Assembly (NCBI GenBank): GCA_030536565.1
Contig: JAUNPT010000122.1
Location: forward strand, 1-6,920
Direction: 5' to 3'
Source of the DNA: Eubacteriales bacterium
Lineage (GTDB): Bacteria; Bacillota; Clostridia; Lachnospirales; Lachnospiraceae
Length of the DNA: 6,920 nt
Part shown: positions 1-6,033 of the stretch, piece after piece
How the letters are laid out: each line of letters begins with the position of its first letter
Position numbering within the stretch: position 1 is the first letter of the stretch
Program-made: the position numbers and the translations under genes
Notes under the pieces: model-generated
What the model saw: the letters and a program-made list of their open reading frames with translations, nothing else
What the model was told of the DNA's origin: nothing
Database searches by the model: none

Positions 1-1
1 T

Positions 2-295
2 GTACAGAATCATACTGTGACATTTACAGATGAACAAAGAACAATGATTTCGTCAGTTATATCTTTATGGAATGACAGAGGCTTTGCTGGGAAAACAGGG
101 ATTATCCTTGAGAAAGACTTTAAAACAGAGTTATTTGTGCCTTCAATTGTTAAAAACAATAATAATGTTAAGATAAAAGTGGATTTTAACACAAGTCAGA
201 TGATTTCAGAGCAATCTTTAAGAGGTACTTATATTTCGGCTTTATTTTCGTTTAATGATAACGAACTTCAACTAGAGAATATGTGGATTAATTGA
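2..295 (+). CDS. 3' end of an unrecognised protein (partial, begins upstream of window)
   Basis: The reading frame is open from the first bases of the window to a TGA at 293-295, giving about 97 residues of C-terminal sequence. A GTG at 17 is the only possible internal start and has no Shine-Dalgarno sequence before it, so this is more likely the tail of a longer gene. I do not recognise the family. The visible part is soluble-looking, with no membrane segment, and mixes charged and hydrophobic stretches (for example TFTDEQRTMISSVISLW, then a K/N-rich stretch and a C-terminal FSFNDNELQLENMWIN). By hand count bases 1-295 are about 31% G+C, lower than the lines of lepA that I sampled, so it could be an accessory gene. 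A strong terminator follows at 331-385, so it is not co-transcribed with spoIIGA. Function unknown. Confidence 0.6.
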   Translation, partial: VQNHTVTFTDEQRTMISSVISLWNDRGFAGKTGIILEKDFKTELFVPSIVKNNNNVKIKVDFNTSQMISEQSLRGTYISALFSFNDNELQLENMWIN

Positions 296-330
296 AAAAA
301 TATATATTGTGGAATTTTTTATGAGAGTTT

Positions 331-385
331 TACAGCTCCTTATGGGTAGAAAATAATTTCTATCTGAGGGAGCTGTATTTGTTTT
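331..385 (+). terminator. Intrinsic terminator after the partial gene
   Basis: TACAGCTCC (331-339) pairs perfectly with GGAGCTGTA (369-377). Inside it, GGTAGAAA (345-352) pairs with TTTCTATC (357-364) through one G-U pair and a four-base loop. TTTGTTTT (378-385) follows directly. This two-storey hairpin plus U-tract is a textbook Rho-independent terminator and insulates the spoIIG promoter from upstream transcription. Confidence 0.9.
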
Positions 386-413
386 ATATTCAAAATTATA
401 AAAAATGATGCTT

Positions 414-420
414 TTCGACT
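414..420 (+). promoter_or_regulatory. Candidate Spo0A box upstream of spoIIGA
   Basis: TTCGACT matches the Spo0A box consensus TTCGACA at 6 of 7 positions. It lies about 45-51 bases before the predicted transcription start. In the Bacillus subtilis spoIIG promoter, a Spo0A site sits just upstream of and touching the -35 region. A second, reverse-oriented near match, TGACAAA at 427-433 (6 of 7 to TGNCGAA), overlaps the -35 element. Binding is inferred from sequence and position only. Confidence 0.55.
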
Positions 421-425
421 GTAGT

Positions 426-458
426 ATGACAAATTTTGCAAAATATTATATGTATAAT
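426..458 (+). promoter_or_regulatory. spoIIG-type promoter with long spacer
   Basis: A consensus -10 TATAAT lies at 453-458 and the best -35, ATGACA (5 of 6 to TTGACA), at 426-431. The spacer is 21 bases, much longer than the usual 17. The Bacillus subtilis spoIIG promoter is known for its 22-base spacer, which Spo0A~P compensates for. No -35 is found at normal spacing (TTGCAA at 436-441 is only 11 bases from the -10). The predicted start of transcription is about base 465, just ahead of the ribosome binding site. Confidence 0.65.
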
Positions 459-468
459 CTCTTTCATG

Positions 469-478
469 AGGAGGTGAT
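469..478 (+). promoter_or_regulatory. Strong ribosome binding site that decides the spoIIGA start
   Basis: AGGAGGTGAT is a full-length Shine-Dalgarno sequence. It ends 6 bases before ATT at 485 but 18 bases before GTG at 497. The spacing therefore favours initiation at the ATT, or requires an unusually long gap for the GTG. Confidence 0.8.
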
Positions 479-484
479 AATCAG

Positions 485-1315
485 ATTGTAATATATGTGG
501 ATGTGTTTTTTGGAATTAACTTTGTGATGGATCTTTTAATGCTTATGCTTGTAAATTATGTAATGAAATTCGCCGCCACGAATTGGAGATTACTTTTTTC
601 TGCCACTTTTGGAGCATGCTGGTCAGTCGCAGTGCTGATGATTCCAGAAACATATAAACTGTTCGTTAATATATGTACATATGTTTTGGCCGCTCCTGTT
701 ATGGTCAGAATATGTGCAGGTAATAATATAAAATGTGTACTTAAAGGAACGGTGGTTCTCATGGCAATTGCAGTGTTTATGGGTGGCCTTATGCATTTTC
801 TGTACTATAATACATATGCTGGGTATTTTGTGAGGTGTGTATTACTCAGAGATAACGTACTTATGGTATTTATACTATTCAGCCTGATTTTGACATTCCT
901 TTTGATTAGATGGCTCTTATGGGGAAAAAGGCTTCATTCAGTCTTAAGAAATGTCAGGTGTGTAATTGATAATGAAAGTGTGGAATTTGAGGCTATTATT
1001 GATACTGGAAACTGTCTTACAGACCCGGTTACGGGGAAGCCGGTTACTGTAGTAGAAAAAAATGTCATGAGAGGCATTTTAAATAATATAGATGATTACA
1101 CAAAGGTGAAATATCATCTTGTTCCGTTTAGAACTGTGGGGTGTGATGACGGAATGATTGAGGTGATTACCATAGATATTATGTACATATATGATGAAAA
1201 AAGTACTGTGAGTCTGCATAATGTACTGGTTGGATTGTCAGAAAACAGATTGTCCTCCCAGGGCATGTATCAGGCTTTGATAAATCCACAATTGATAGAG
1301 GGGAAATATAGTTAG
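485..1315 (+). CDS. spoIIGA: Sporulation sigma-E factor-processing peptidase SpoIIGA
   Basis: SpoIIGA is the membrane aspartic protease at the sporulation septum that removes the pro-sequence of SigE. Numbering from the ATT at 485 (276 residues), five hydrophobic segments lie at about 3-24, 36-53, 58-74, 86-108 and 125-146. A cytoplasmic domain of about 130 residues follows. It carries the catalytic motif DTGN at 173-176, in the context IIDTGNCLTDPVTGKPV, matching the DSGN region of Bacillus SpoIIGA. The C-terminal LVGLSEN and ALINPQLI stretches also resemble the family. Length is close to the roughly 300 residues usual for the family. The start is unusual: the only conventional start is GTG at 497 (272 residues), but the strong ribosome binding site and the family N-terminus (M-K-I-Y-L-D-V in Bacillus) both point to ATT at 485, which gives M-V-I-Y-V-D-V. 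The gene is first in an operon with sigE, 57 bases downstream, and sits behind a Spo0A-type promoter. Identity is firm; the start is inferred. Confidence 0.93.
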   Translation: MVIYVDVFFGINFVMDLLMLMLVNYVMKFAATNWRLLFSATFGACWSVAVLMIPETYKLFVNICTYVLAAPVMVRICAGNNIKCVLKGTVVLMAIAVFMGGLMHFLYYNTYAGYFVRCVLLRDNVLMVFILFSLILTFLLIRWLLWGKRLHSVLRNVRCVIDNESVEFEAIIDTGNCLTDPVTGKPVTVVEKNVMRGILNNIDDYTKVKYHLVPFRTVGCDDGMIEVITIDIMYIYDEKSTVSLHNVLVGLSENRLSSQGMYQALINPQLIEGKYS

Positions 1316-1372
1316 AAAATATATAGATATATTGGATTGTTAAAATATGAGTAGAGGAGTGTAGAATATAGG

Positions 1373-2119
1373 ATGAGTATGGTTATAAAGGTATCCATGC
1401 CGGATCGCTTTCAGTTTAAAATGGCACCGACACTAAGAAATATATGTCTTTTTAAGCAGGGAGATGTGCATTATATTGGAGGAACAGAGGTGCTGCCGGC
1501 ACCATTGGAAAATGAGGCGGAAATACAGGCAATTGCTGAACTTGGGGGAGAACGTGACCAGCAGGCGAAGAAAAAGCTTATAGAGCACAATCTAAGATTG
1601 GTGGTTTATATTGCCAAGAAGTTTGATAACACAGGAGTAGGGGTTGAGGATTTGATTTCTATTGGAACTATAGGTTTAATCAAAGCTATTAACTCTTATA
1701 ACAGAGATAAAAATATTAAGCTTGCCACATATGCGTCAAGATGCATTGAAAATGAAATACTTATGTATTTAAGAAGGAATAGTAAGACAAAGGCAGAGGT
1801 TTCAATTGATGAACCGCTTAATGTAGACTGGGACGGAAACGAACTGCTTTTGTCGGATATATTGGGAACAGATGAAGATGTTATTTATAAGGATATTGAA
1901 AGCGAGGCAGAGTGTAAGATATTAAAGCGTGCAATCGACAAGCTTCCGGAGAGAGAAAGGGTTATTGTAGATTTAAGGTATGGCCTGACTTCTGCCGATG
2001 GGGAGGAAAAAACCCAGAAGGAGGTAGCTGACCTTTTGGGAATTTCGCAGTCATATATCTCCAGACTGGAGAAAAAGATTATGAAGAGATTAAGAAAAGA
2101 GATGGTGAAAAGTTATTAG
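1373..2119 (+). CDS. sigE: RNA polymerase sporulation sigma factor SigE (pro-form)
   Basis: SigE directs early mother-cell transcription during sporulation and is made as an inactive, membrane-associated precursor. The 248-residue product has an N-terminal extension followed by YIGGTEVLPAPL, the hallmark of mature SigE. By alignment with Bacillus pro-SigE, cleavage would fall between H33 and Y34, leaving a 33-residue pro-sequence. Sigma region 2 spans about 70-140 (NLRLVVYIAKKF at 73, then EDLISIGTIGLIKA and the near-invariant LATYASRCIENEILMYLRR). The DWDGNELLLSD segment is typical of SigE. Region 4 is at about 190-245, with the helix-turn-helix TQKEVADLLGISQSYISRLEK starting at T214. The ATG at 1373 is the longest possible start, since an in-frame TAG lies at 1352. 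AGGAG at 1355-1359 is 13 bases away, rather far. ATG at 1379 is an alternative and would shorten the pro-sequence by two residues. It is co-transcribed with spoIIGA. SigG is excluded because its characteristic N-terminus is absent and SpoIIGA precedes. Confidence 0.97.
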   Translation: MSMVIKVSMPDRFQFKMAPTLRNICLFKQGDVHYIGGTEVLPAPLENEAEIQAIAELGGERDQQAKKKLIEHNLRLVVYIAKKFDNTGVGVEDLISIGTIGLIKAINSYNRDKNIKLATYASRCIENEILMYLRRNSKTKAEVSIDEPLNVDWDGNELLLSDILGTDEDVIYKDIESEAECKILKRAIDKLPERERVIVDLRYGLTSADGEEKTQKEVADLLGISQSYISRLEKKIMKRLRKEMVKSY

Positions 2120-2144
2120 GTAACATTTGAATAGTAACCGGCTG

Positions 2145-2202
2145 GGGCTGTGGTTTATAGCGGATAAAATTATCTGATATAAATCACAGCCCAATTATAT
2201 TT
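2145..2202 (+). terminator. Terminator hairpin after sigE
   Basis: A 15-base arm starting GGGCTGTGG (2145-2159) pairs with an arm ending CACAGCCC (2178-2192), with a single G-U pair. The 18-base loop holds a further small stem, GATA/TATC (2163-2166 with 2171-2174). The tail AATTATATTT is only moderately T-rich. It probably ends the spoIIGA-sigE transcript and separates it from the amidase operon. Confidence 0.8.
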
Positions 2203-2215
2203 CAGAGTCACCCTC

Positions 2216-2229
2216 AATTAAATTTAATT
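2216..2229. repeat. 14-bp perfect A/T palindrome upstream of the amidase promoter
   Basis: AATTAAATTTAATT reads the same on both strands. It ends six bases before the TTGACA at 2236, at about -56 to -43 relative to the predicted start. That position suits an UP element (alpha-subunit contact) or an operator. A palindrome built only of A and T can arise by chance in this base composition. Confidence 0.4.
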
Positions 2230-2235
2230 TACCTC

Positions 2236-2264
2236 TTGACATTTTCCTTATGTTTTCGGAAAAT
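2236..2264 (+). promoter_or_regulatory. Candidate SigA promoter for the amidase-lepA-hemW operon
   Basis: A perfect -35 TTGACA (2236-2241) is followed after 17 bases by GAAAAT (2259-2264), a 4 of 6 match to TATAAT. Transcription would start near 2271, leaving a short leader before the first gene. An inverted repeat, ATTTTCC (2241-2247) and GGAAAAT (2258-2264), spans the spacer and -10 and might be a regulator site. No match to SigE or SigG promoters was recognised, although such sites are hard to exclude by eye. Confidence 0.5.
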
Positions 2265-2299
2265 AGAAAGAGCAGACTAAAAGAAAATAAAGTGGGTTT

Positions 2300-3070
2300 A
2301 TGGGTATGAGAGAAGAAAAAACGGGTATTCGCTGGGATAAGGTAATAGGCTTGATTACTATCGTGGCTATCCTTGTGCTTGCAGCAATGATTACTATGGA
2401 TTTCAGACCGAATGAAATGACAGAGCATAACAGCAGCGGTGAGGAAAAACAGGAGCAGCTTTTGGAAAATGAAAATGTTTCTTCTTCGGTGGAGAAAAAA
2501 GTAACAGTGTGTATAGATGCCGGACATGGAGGAACAGATACGGGGTTTAAAAGCGGCGGTGTGTATGAAAAAACACAGACGCTTATTATGGCACAGAAGG
2601 TACAGAAGGCACTGGAAAGCAGAAATGTTTCAGTTGTCATGACAAGGACAGCAGATGTGTCTGTATCTGATGAGGAAAGAGTGAGGATATGCAATGAGGC
2701 TGATTCTGCTGCAATTGTATCTATTCACCGGAATTATTATGAAGGAACAGCTAATGTATATGGTGCGGAGGCGTGGATTCATACTTTGGCACCGGAAGAC
2801 TCGAAAAGTCTGGCTGGCGGGATTCTTGTGAATCTGCAAAAATCAGCTGATGAAGACAACAGAGGCGTGAAAACAGGAACTGCTGCTGACAGCACACGGG
2901 ATTATTACATAAACCAAAAGAGTAAATGTGCAAGCTGTGTGTTGGAGCTTGGGTTTATAAGCAGCCCTGCAGATAATGCGCTTGTAACAACAAACAGTGA
3001 TGCCGCTGCCAAAGCAATAGCAGATGGCATATTGGAATATTTAAAAACAATGGGGTATATTAATGGCTAA
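2300..3070 (+). CDS. N-acetylmuramoyl-L-alanine amidase (Amidase_3 family), membrane-anchored
   Basis: The enzyme is predicted to cleave the bond between N-acetylmuramic acid and the L-alanine of the stem peptide in peptidoglycan, outside the membrane. The 256-residue product has a short basic N-terminus, one hydrophobic segment at about 15-33 (signal anchor or uncleaved signal), a polar linker rich in E, Q and S (about 35-66), then an Amidase_3 domain from about 68 to the end. All four expected zinc and catalytic positions are present: H76 in DAGHGG, E90 in VYEK, H143 in SIHRN and E216 in LELGF. There is no SH3, LysM or other wall-binding domain. Translation may begin at ATG 2300 or ATG 2306; GTGGG at 2292-2296 is a weak ribosome site better spaced for 2306. 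The gene overlaps lepA by 8 bases. In Bacillus the amidase gene spoIIP lies in the lepA neighbourhood, but this protein has no SpoIIP motif. It could act in sporulation or in vegetative wall turnover; the sequence does not decide. Confidence 0.9.
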   Translation: MGMREEKTGIRWDKVIGLITIVAILVLAAMITMDFRPNEMTEHNSSGEEKQEQLLENENVSSSVEKKVTVCIDAGHGGTDTGFKSGGVYEKTQTLIMAQKVQKALESRNVSVVMTRTADVSVSDEERVRICNEADSAAIVSIHRNYYEGTANVYGAEAWIHTLAPEDSKSLAGGILVNLQKSADEDNRGVKTGTAADSTRDYYINQKSKCASCVLELGFISSPADNALVTTNSDAAAKAIADGILEYLKTMGYING

Positions 3071-4877
3071 GATTAATCAGAAAAACATACGTAACTTTTG
3101 TATAATTGCACATATCGACCATGGCAAATCAACACTTGCTGACAGAATTATTGAGAAGACAGGACTGCTTACAAGCAGGGAGATGCAGGAACAGATTCTT
3201 GATAATATGGAGCTTGAAAGGGAAAGAGGAATTACAATCAAGGCGCAGACAGTGCGGACAGTATACAAGGCACAGGACGGGCAGGAATATATATTTAATC
3301 TTATTGATACCCCGGGACATGTGGATTTTAATTATGAAGTATCAAGAGCGCTGGCGGCATGCGACGGTGCGGTTCTTGTAGTAGATGCTGCACAGGGGAT
3401 TGAAGCGCAGACGCTTGCTAATGTATATCTTGCGCTTGACCATGACCTCGATGTATTTCCTGTTATTAATAAAATAGACCTTCCAAGTGCGGAGCCACAG
3501 AGGGTTATTGAGGAAATTGAAGATGTAATCGGAATAGAAGCAATGGACGCACCGCAGATTTCAGCAAAGAACGGGATTAATATTGAAGGCGTCTTAGAGC
3601 AGATAGTTAGTAAGATTCCAGCACCGTCAGGAGATGCAGCAAATCCATTGCAGGCGTTAATATTTGACTCATTATATGATGCTTATAAGGGCGTTATTAT
3701 ATTCTGCCGGATTAAAGAGGGAACTGTAAAAAAAGGTACCAACATCAGAATGATGGCAACAGGAGCGGTTGAAGAGGTTGTTGAGGTTGGATATTTCGGT
3801 GCAGGGCAGTTTATTCCATGTGATGAACTGTCAGCTGGAATGGTAGGTTATATTACAGCAAGTATTAAAAATGTTTCAGATACACGTGTTGGTGATACTG
3901 TGACAGATAACGACAGACCTTGTTCACAGCCGCTTCCAGGCTATAAAAAGGTTAATCCGATGGTTTACTGTGGCATGTATCCTGCCGATGGTTCAAAGTA
4001 TCAGGATTTAAGAGATGCTCTTGAAAAGCTTCAGCTAAATGATGCATCACTGCAGTTTGAGCCGGAAACATCTATTGCATTAGGATTTGGCTTCAGATGT
4101 GGCTTTTTGGGACTTTTGCATCTGGAAATCATTCAGGAGAGACTGGAAAGGGAATATAATCTTGATTTAGTTACGACAGCACCTGGAGTTATATATAAAG
4201 TTCATAAGACAAATGGGGAAGTCATTGATTTGACGAATCCTTCCAATATGCCAGACCCTTCAGAAATAGAATATATGGAAGAACCATATGTTTCTGCAGA
4301 GATTATGGTAACAACTGAGTTTGTAGGTTCGATTATGAAGCTCTGTCAGGAAAGAAGAGGTATTTATAATGGAATGGAATATATTGAGCAGACAAGAGCG
4401 TTGTTAAAGTATGATATGCCGCTTAATGAAATTATTTATGATTTCTTTGACGCCTTGAAGTCACGCTCAAGGGGGTATGCCTCATTTGACTATGATATGA
4501 AGGGGTATGAGCGCTCAAGCCTTGTAAAGCTTGATATTCTTATTAACAAAGAGGAAGTAGATGCGTTATCATTTATAGTGTTTGCTGGCAGTGCAGAAGA
4601 ACGTGGAAGAAAAATGTGTGAGAAGCTTAAGCAGGAAATTCCAAGACAGCTTTTTGAAATTCCGATTCAGGCAGCAATTGGAAGCAGGGTTATTGCAAGA
4701 GAAACAGTTAAAGCACTTCGTAAGGACGTTCTTGCAAAATGCTATGGTGGTGATATTTCGCGTAAAAAGAAACTTCTGGAAAAACAGAAGGAAGGAAAGA
4801 AGAGGATGCGCCAGATTGGTAATGTGGAGATTCCGCAGAAGGCATTTATGAGCGTGTTAAAATTAGATGAAGAATAA
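3063..4877 (+). CDS. lepA: Elongation factor 4 (LepA), ribosome-associated GTPase
   Basis: LepA is a translational GTPase that binds ribosomes, promotes back-translocation of stalled complexes in vitro and has been linked to 30S subunit biogenesis. The 604-residue product is full length for the family. All GTPase motifs are visible: G1 AHIDHGKST at 16-24, G2 RGIT at 55-58, G3 DTPGH at 82-86, G4 NKID at 136-139 and G5 SAK at 167-169. They are followed by the beta-barrel domain, the EF-G-like domains (GFRCGFLGLLHLEI) and the LepA-specific C-terminal domain, ending with AKCYGGDISRKKKLLEKQK and VEIPQKAF. The G'-insert and domain IV of EF-G are absent, as expected for LepA. The ATG at 3063 lies inside the end of the amidase gene (8-base overlap), with GGGG at 3052-3055 as a weak ribosome site, suggesting translational coupling. 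The stop overlaps hemW by 11 bases. Pairing with hemW downstream is a widely conserved arrangement in Firmicutes. Confidence 0.98.
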   Translation: MAKINQKNIRNFCIIAHIDHGKSTLADRIIEKTGLLTSREMQEQILDNMELERERGITIKAQTVRTVYKAQDGQEYIFNLIDTPGHVDFNYEVSRALAACDGAVLVVDAAQGIEAQTLANVYLALDHDLDVFPVINKIDLPSAEPQRVIEEIEDVIGIEAMDAPQISAKNGINIEGVLEQIVSKIPAPSGDAANPLQALIFDSLYDAYKGVIIFCRIKEGTVKKGTNIRMMATGAVEEVVEVGYFGAGQFIPCDELSAGMVGYITASIKNVSDTRVGDTVTDNDRPCSQPLPGYKKVNPMVYCGMYPADGSKYQDLRDALEKLQLNDASLQFEPETSIALGFGFRCGFLGLLHLEIIQERLEREYNLDLVTTAPGVIYKVHKTNGEVIDLTNPSNMPDPSEIEYMEEPYVSAEIMVTTEFVGSIMKLCQERRGIYNGMEYIEQTRALLKYDMPLNEIIYDFFDALKSRSRGYASFDYDMKGYERSSLVKLDILINKEEVDALSFIVFAGSAEERGRKMCEKLKQEIPRQLFEIPIQAAIGSRVIARETVKALRKDVLAKCYGGDISRKKKLLEKQKEGKKRMRQIGNVEIPQKAFMSVLKLDEE

Positions 4878-6018
4878 AAAACAGCTGGGGATATATATAC
4901 ATATCCCCTTTTGTGTGCAGAAATGTGTTTATTGTGACTTTTTATCTGCACCAATGGATAGTAAAACTAAAGAAAAATATGTATCAGCTCTTATCGATGA
5001 AATTAAGCGGAGTGCTCTACCAGAGGAGAAGGCAGATAAATACTGTGTGAAGACTATATTTTTTGGAGGAGGCACACCATCTATTCTTACAGGAGATCAG
5101 ATAAGCAATATTTTAGGTGCGGTAAGGGAAAGCTTTGATGTGGATGAATATGCAGAGATAACAATAGAATGTAATCCGGGAACTCTGGATGATGAGAAAA
5201 CATTTGCATACAGGGAGTGCAAAATTAACAGAATCAGCATCGGACTGCAGTCAGCAGTTGATGCTGAGCTTGCCATGCTTGGAAGAATACATGATTTAAA
5301 AGCATTTGAAATGAGCTTTAATATGGCAAGGAAATATGGATTTAACAATATTAATATAGACATAATGTCGGCTATTCCAGGGCAGACTTATGAATCCTTT
5401 GAACGTACCCTTAAATCAGTTGTTGCATACAAGCCTGAGCATATATCGGCATACAGCCTTATTGTCGAGGAAGGGACAAGCCTTAGCAGAAATCTTGACA
5501 AATATCCAGAACTGCCAGATGAGGAAACAGAACGAAAGATGTATCATTTGGCAGAGAAGCTGCTTGGAAGGGCAGGCTATGAAAGATATGAAATTTCTAA
5601 TTATTCAAAATCAGGGTATGAATGCCAGCACAATCTTTCATATTGGGACAGGAAGGATTATCTGGGGTTTGGAATCGGAGCAGCATCATTGTTTGAAGAA
5701 AAAAGATATTCTAACTGCAGAGATATTAAAGCATATATTGAGGCTGATGGAAATATACAGCTTATCCGGGAAAATATTGAAATTTTGAATTTGACTGACA
5801 GAATAGAGGAATTTATGTTTCTGGGATTAAGAAAAACAGCAGGAGTTGATGAGCGGCTGTTTAAGAAAACATTTGGAAGAAATATGGAAGAAGTCTATTC
5901 GGAGGTGCTCCATAAGAATCTTGAAAACGGTCTGCTTGAAAAACATGGGCATAATTATTGTCTAAGCTCTTATGGATTAGATATAAGCAATACGGTTATG
6001 GCTGATTTTATGCTGTAA
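4867..6018 (+). CDS. hemW: Radical SAM heme chaperone HemW
   Basis: HemW is a radical-SAM protein related to oxygen-independent coproporphyrinogen III oxidase (HemN). It binds heme and is thought to deliver it to target proteins, and it is often mislabelled as HemN. The 383-residue product has the iron-sulphur cluster motif C16-x3-C20-x2-C23 right after GIYIHIPF. It also has the SAM-binding GGGTPS at 67-72, ECNPGTL, and the C-terminal HemN_C-type domain. The HNLSYW sequence at 255-260 fits the HNxxYW heme-binding motif that marks HemW. The short N-terminus, without the extra residues and fourth cysteine typical of true HemN, also favours HemW. ATG 4867 lies within the last codons of lepA (11-base overlap) with no clear ribosome site, so translation probably depends on lepA. 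In Bacillus hrcA follows; here a convergent regulator does. The last codons and stop form one arm of a hairpin (6009-6033). Confidence 0.95.
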   Translation: MKNKKQLGIYIHIPFCVQKCVYCDFLSAPMDSKTKEKYVSALIDEIKRSALPEEKADKYCVKTIFFGGGTPSILTGDQISNILGAVRESFDVDEYAEITIECNPGTLDDEKTFAYRECKINRISIGLQSAVDAELAMLGRIHDLKAFEMSFNMARKYGFNNINIDIMSAIPGQTYESFERTLKSVVAYKPEHISAYSLIVEEGTSLSRNLDKYPELPDEETERKMYHLAEKLLGRAGYERYEISNYSKSGYECQHNLSYWDRKDYLGFGIGAASLFEEKRYSNCRDIKAYIEADGNIQLIRENIEILNLTDRIEEFMFLGLRKTAGVDERLFKKTFGRNMEEVYSEVLHKNLENGLLEKHGHNYCLSSYGLDISNTVMADFML

Positions 6019-6033
6019 CCTTGTTACAGCATA
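6009..6033. terminator. Hairpin shared by convergent hemW and araC-family genes, holding both stop codons
   Basis: TATGCTGTAAC (6009-6019) and GTTACAGCATA (6023-6033) are perfect reverse complements around a 3-base loop (CTT). The hemW stop TAA (6016-6018) lies in the left arm. The regulator's stop, TAA on the minus strand (6024-6026), lies in the right arm, so both proteins end in Met-Leu encoded by ATG CTG. Neither side has a convincing U-tract, so it may be an inefficient bidirectional terminator or may mainly protect 3' ends. Confidence 0.7.

Noticed and set aside
389..395. Second upstream Spo0A box (TTCAAAA) corresponding to Bacillus site 1
   Set aside because: Only 5 of 7 positions match, with the informative G and C both lost, in an A/T-rich context.
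1316..1352. Promoter or hairpin between spoIIGA and sigE
   Set aside because: Only A/T-rich sequence without a paired -35/-10 or a stable stem; the two genes read as one transcript.
2195..2694. Two long minus-strand open frames (110 and 148 codons) opposite the amidase gene
   Set aside because: They lie antisense to a gene whose catalytic motifs are all in the plus frame, have Cys/Ser/Phe-rich low-complexity products, overlap each other in different frames and lack ribosome binding sites.
2300..3070. Naming the amidase CwlD or SpoIIP
   Set aside because: The Amidase_3 motifs are shared by many wall hydrolases. The N-terminal linker and the sequence around the motifs do not closely follow CwlD, and SpoIIP family motifs are absent, so no symbol is given.
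5097..5363. 88-codon minus-strand frame inside hemW
   Set aside because: Antisense shadow of conserved radical-SAM coding sequence, with no ribosome site or recognisable domain.
4867..6018. Calling the radical-SAM gene coproporphyrinogen III oxidase (hemN)
   Set aside because: The Cx3Cx2C motif near the N-terminus, the HNxxYW motif and the lepA linkage fit HemW; true HemN has a longer N-terminus and a fourth cysteine.
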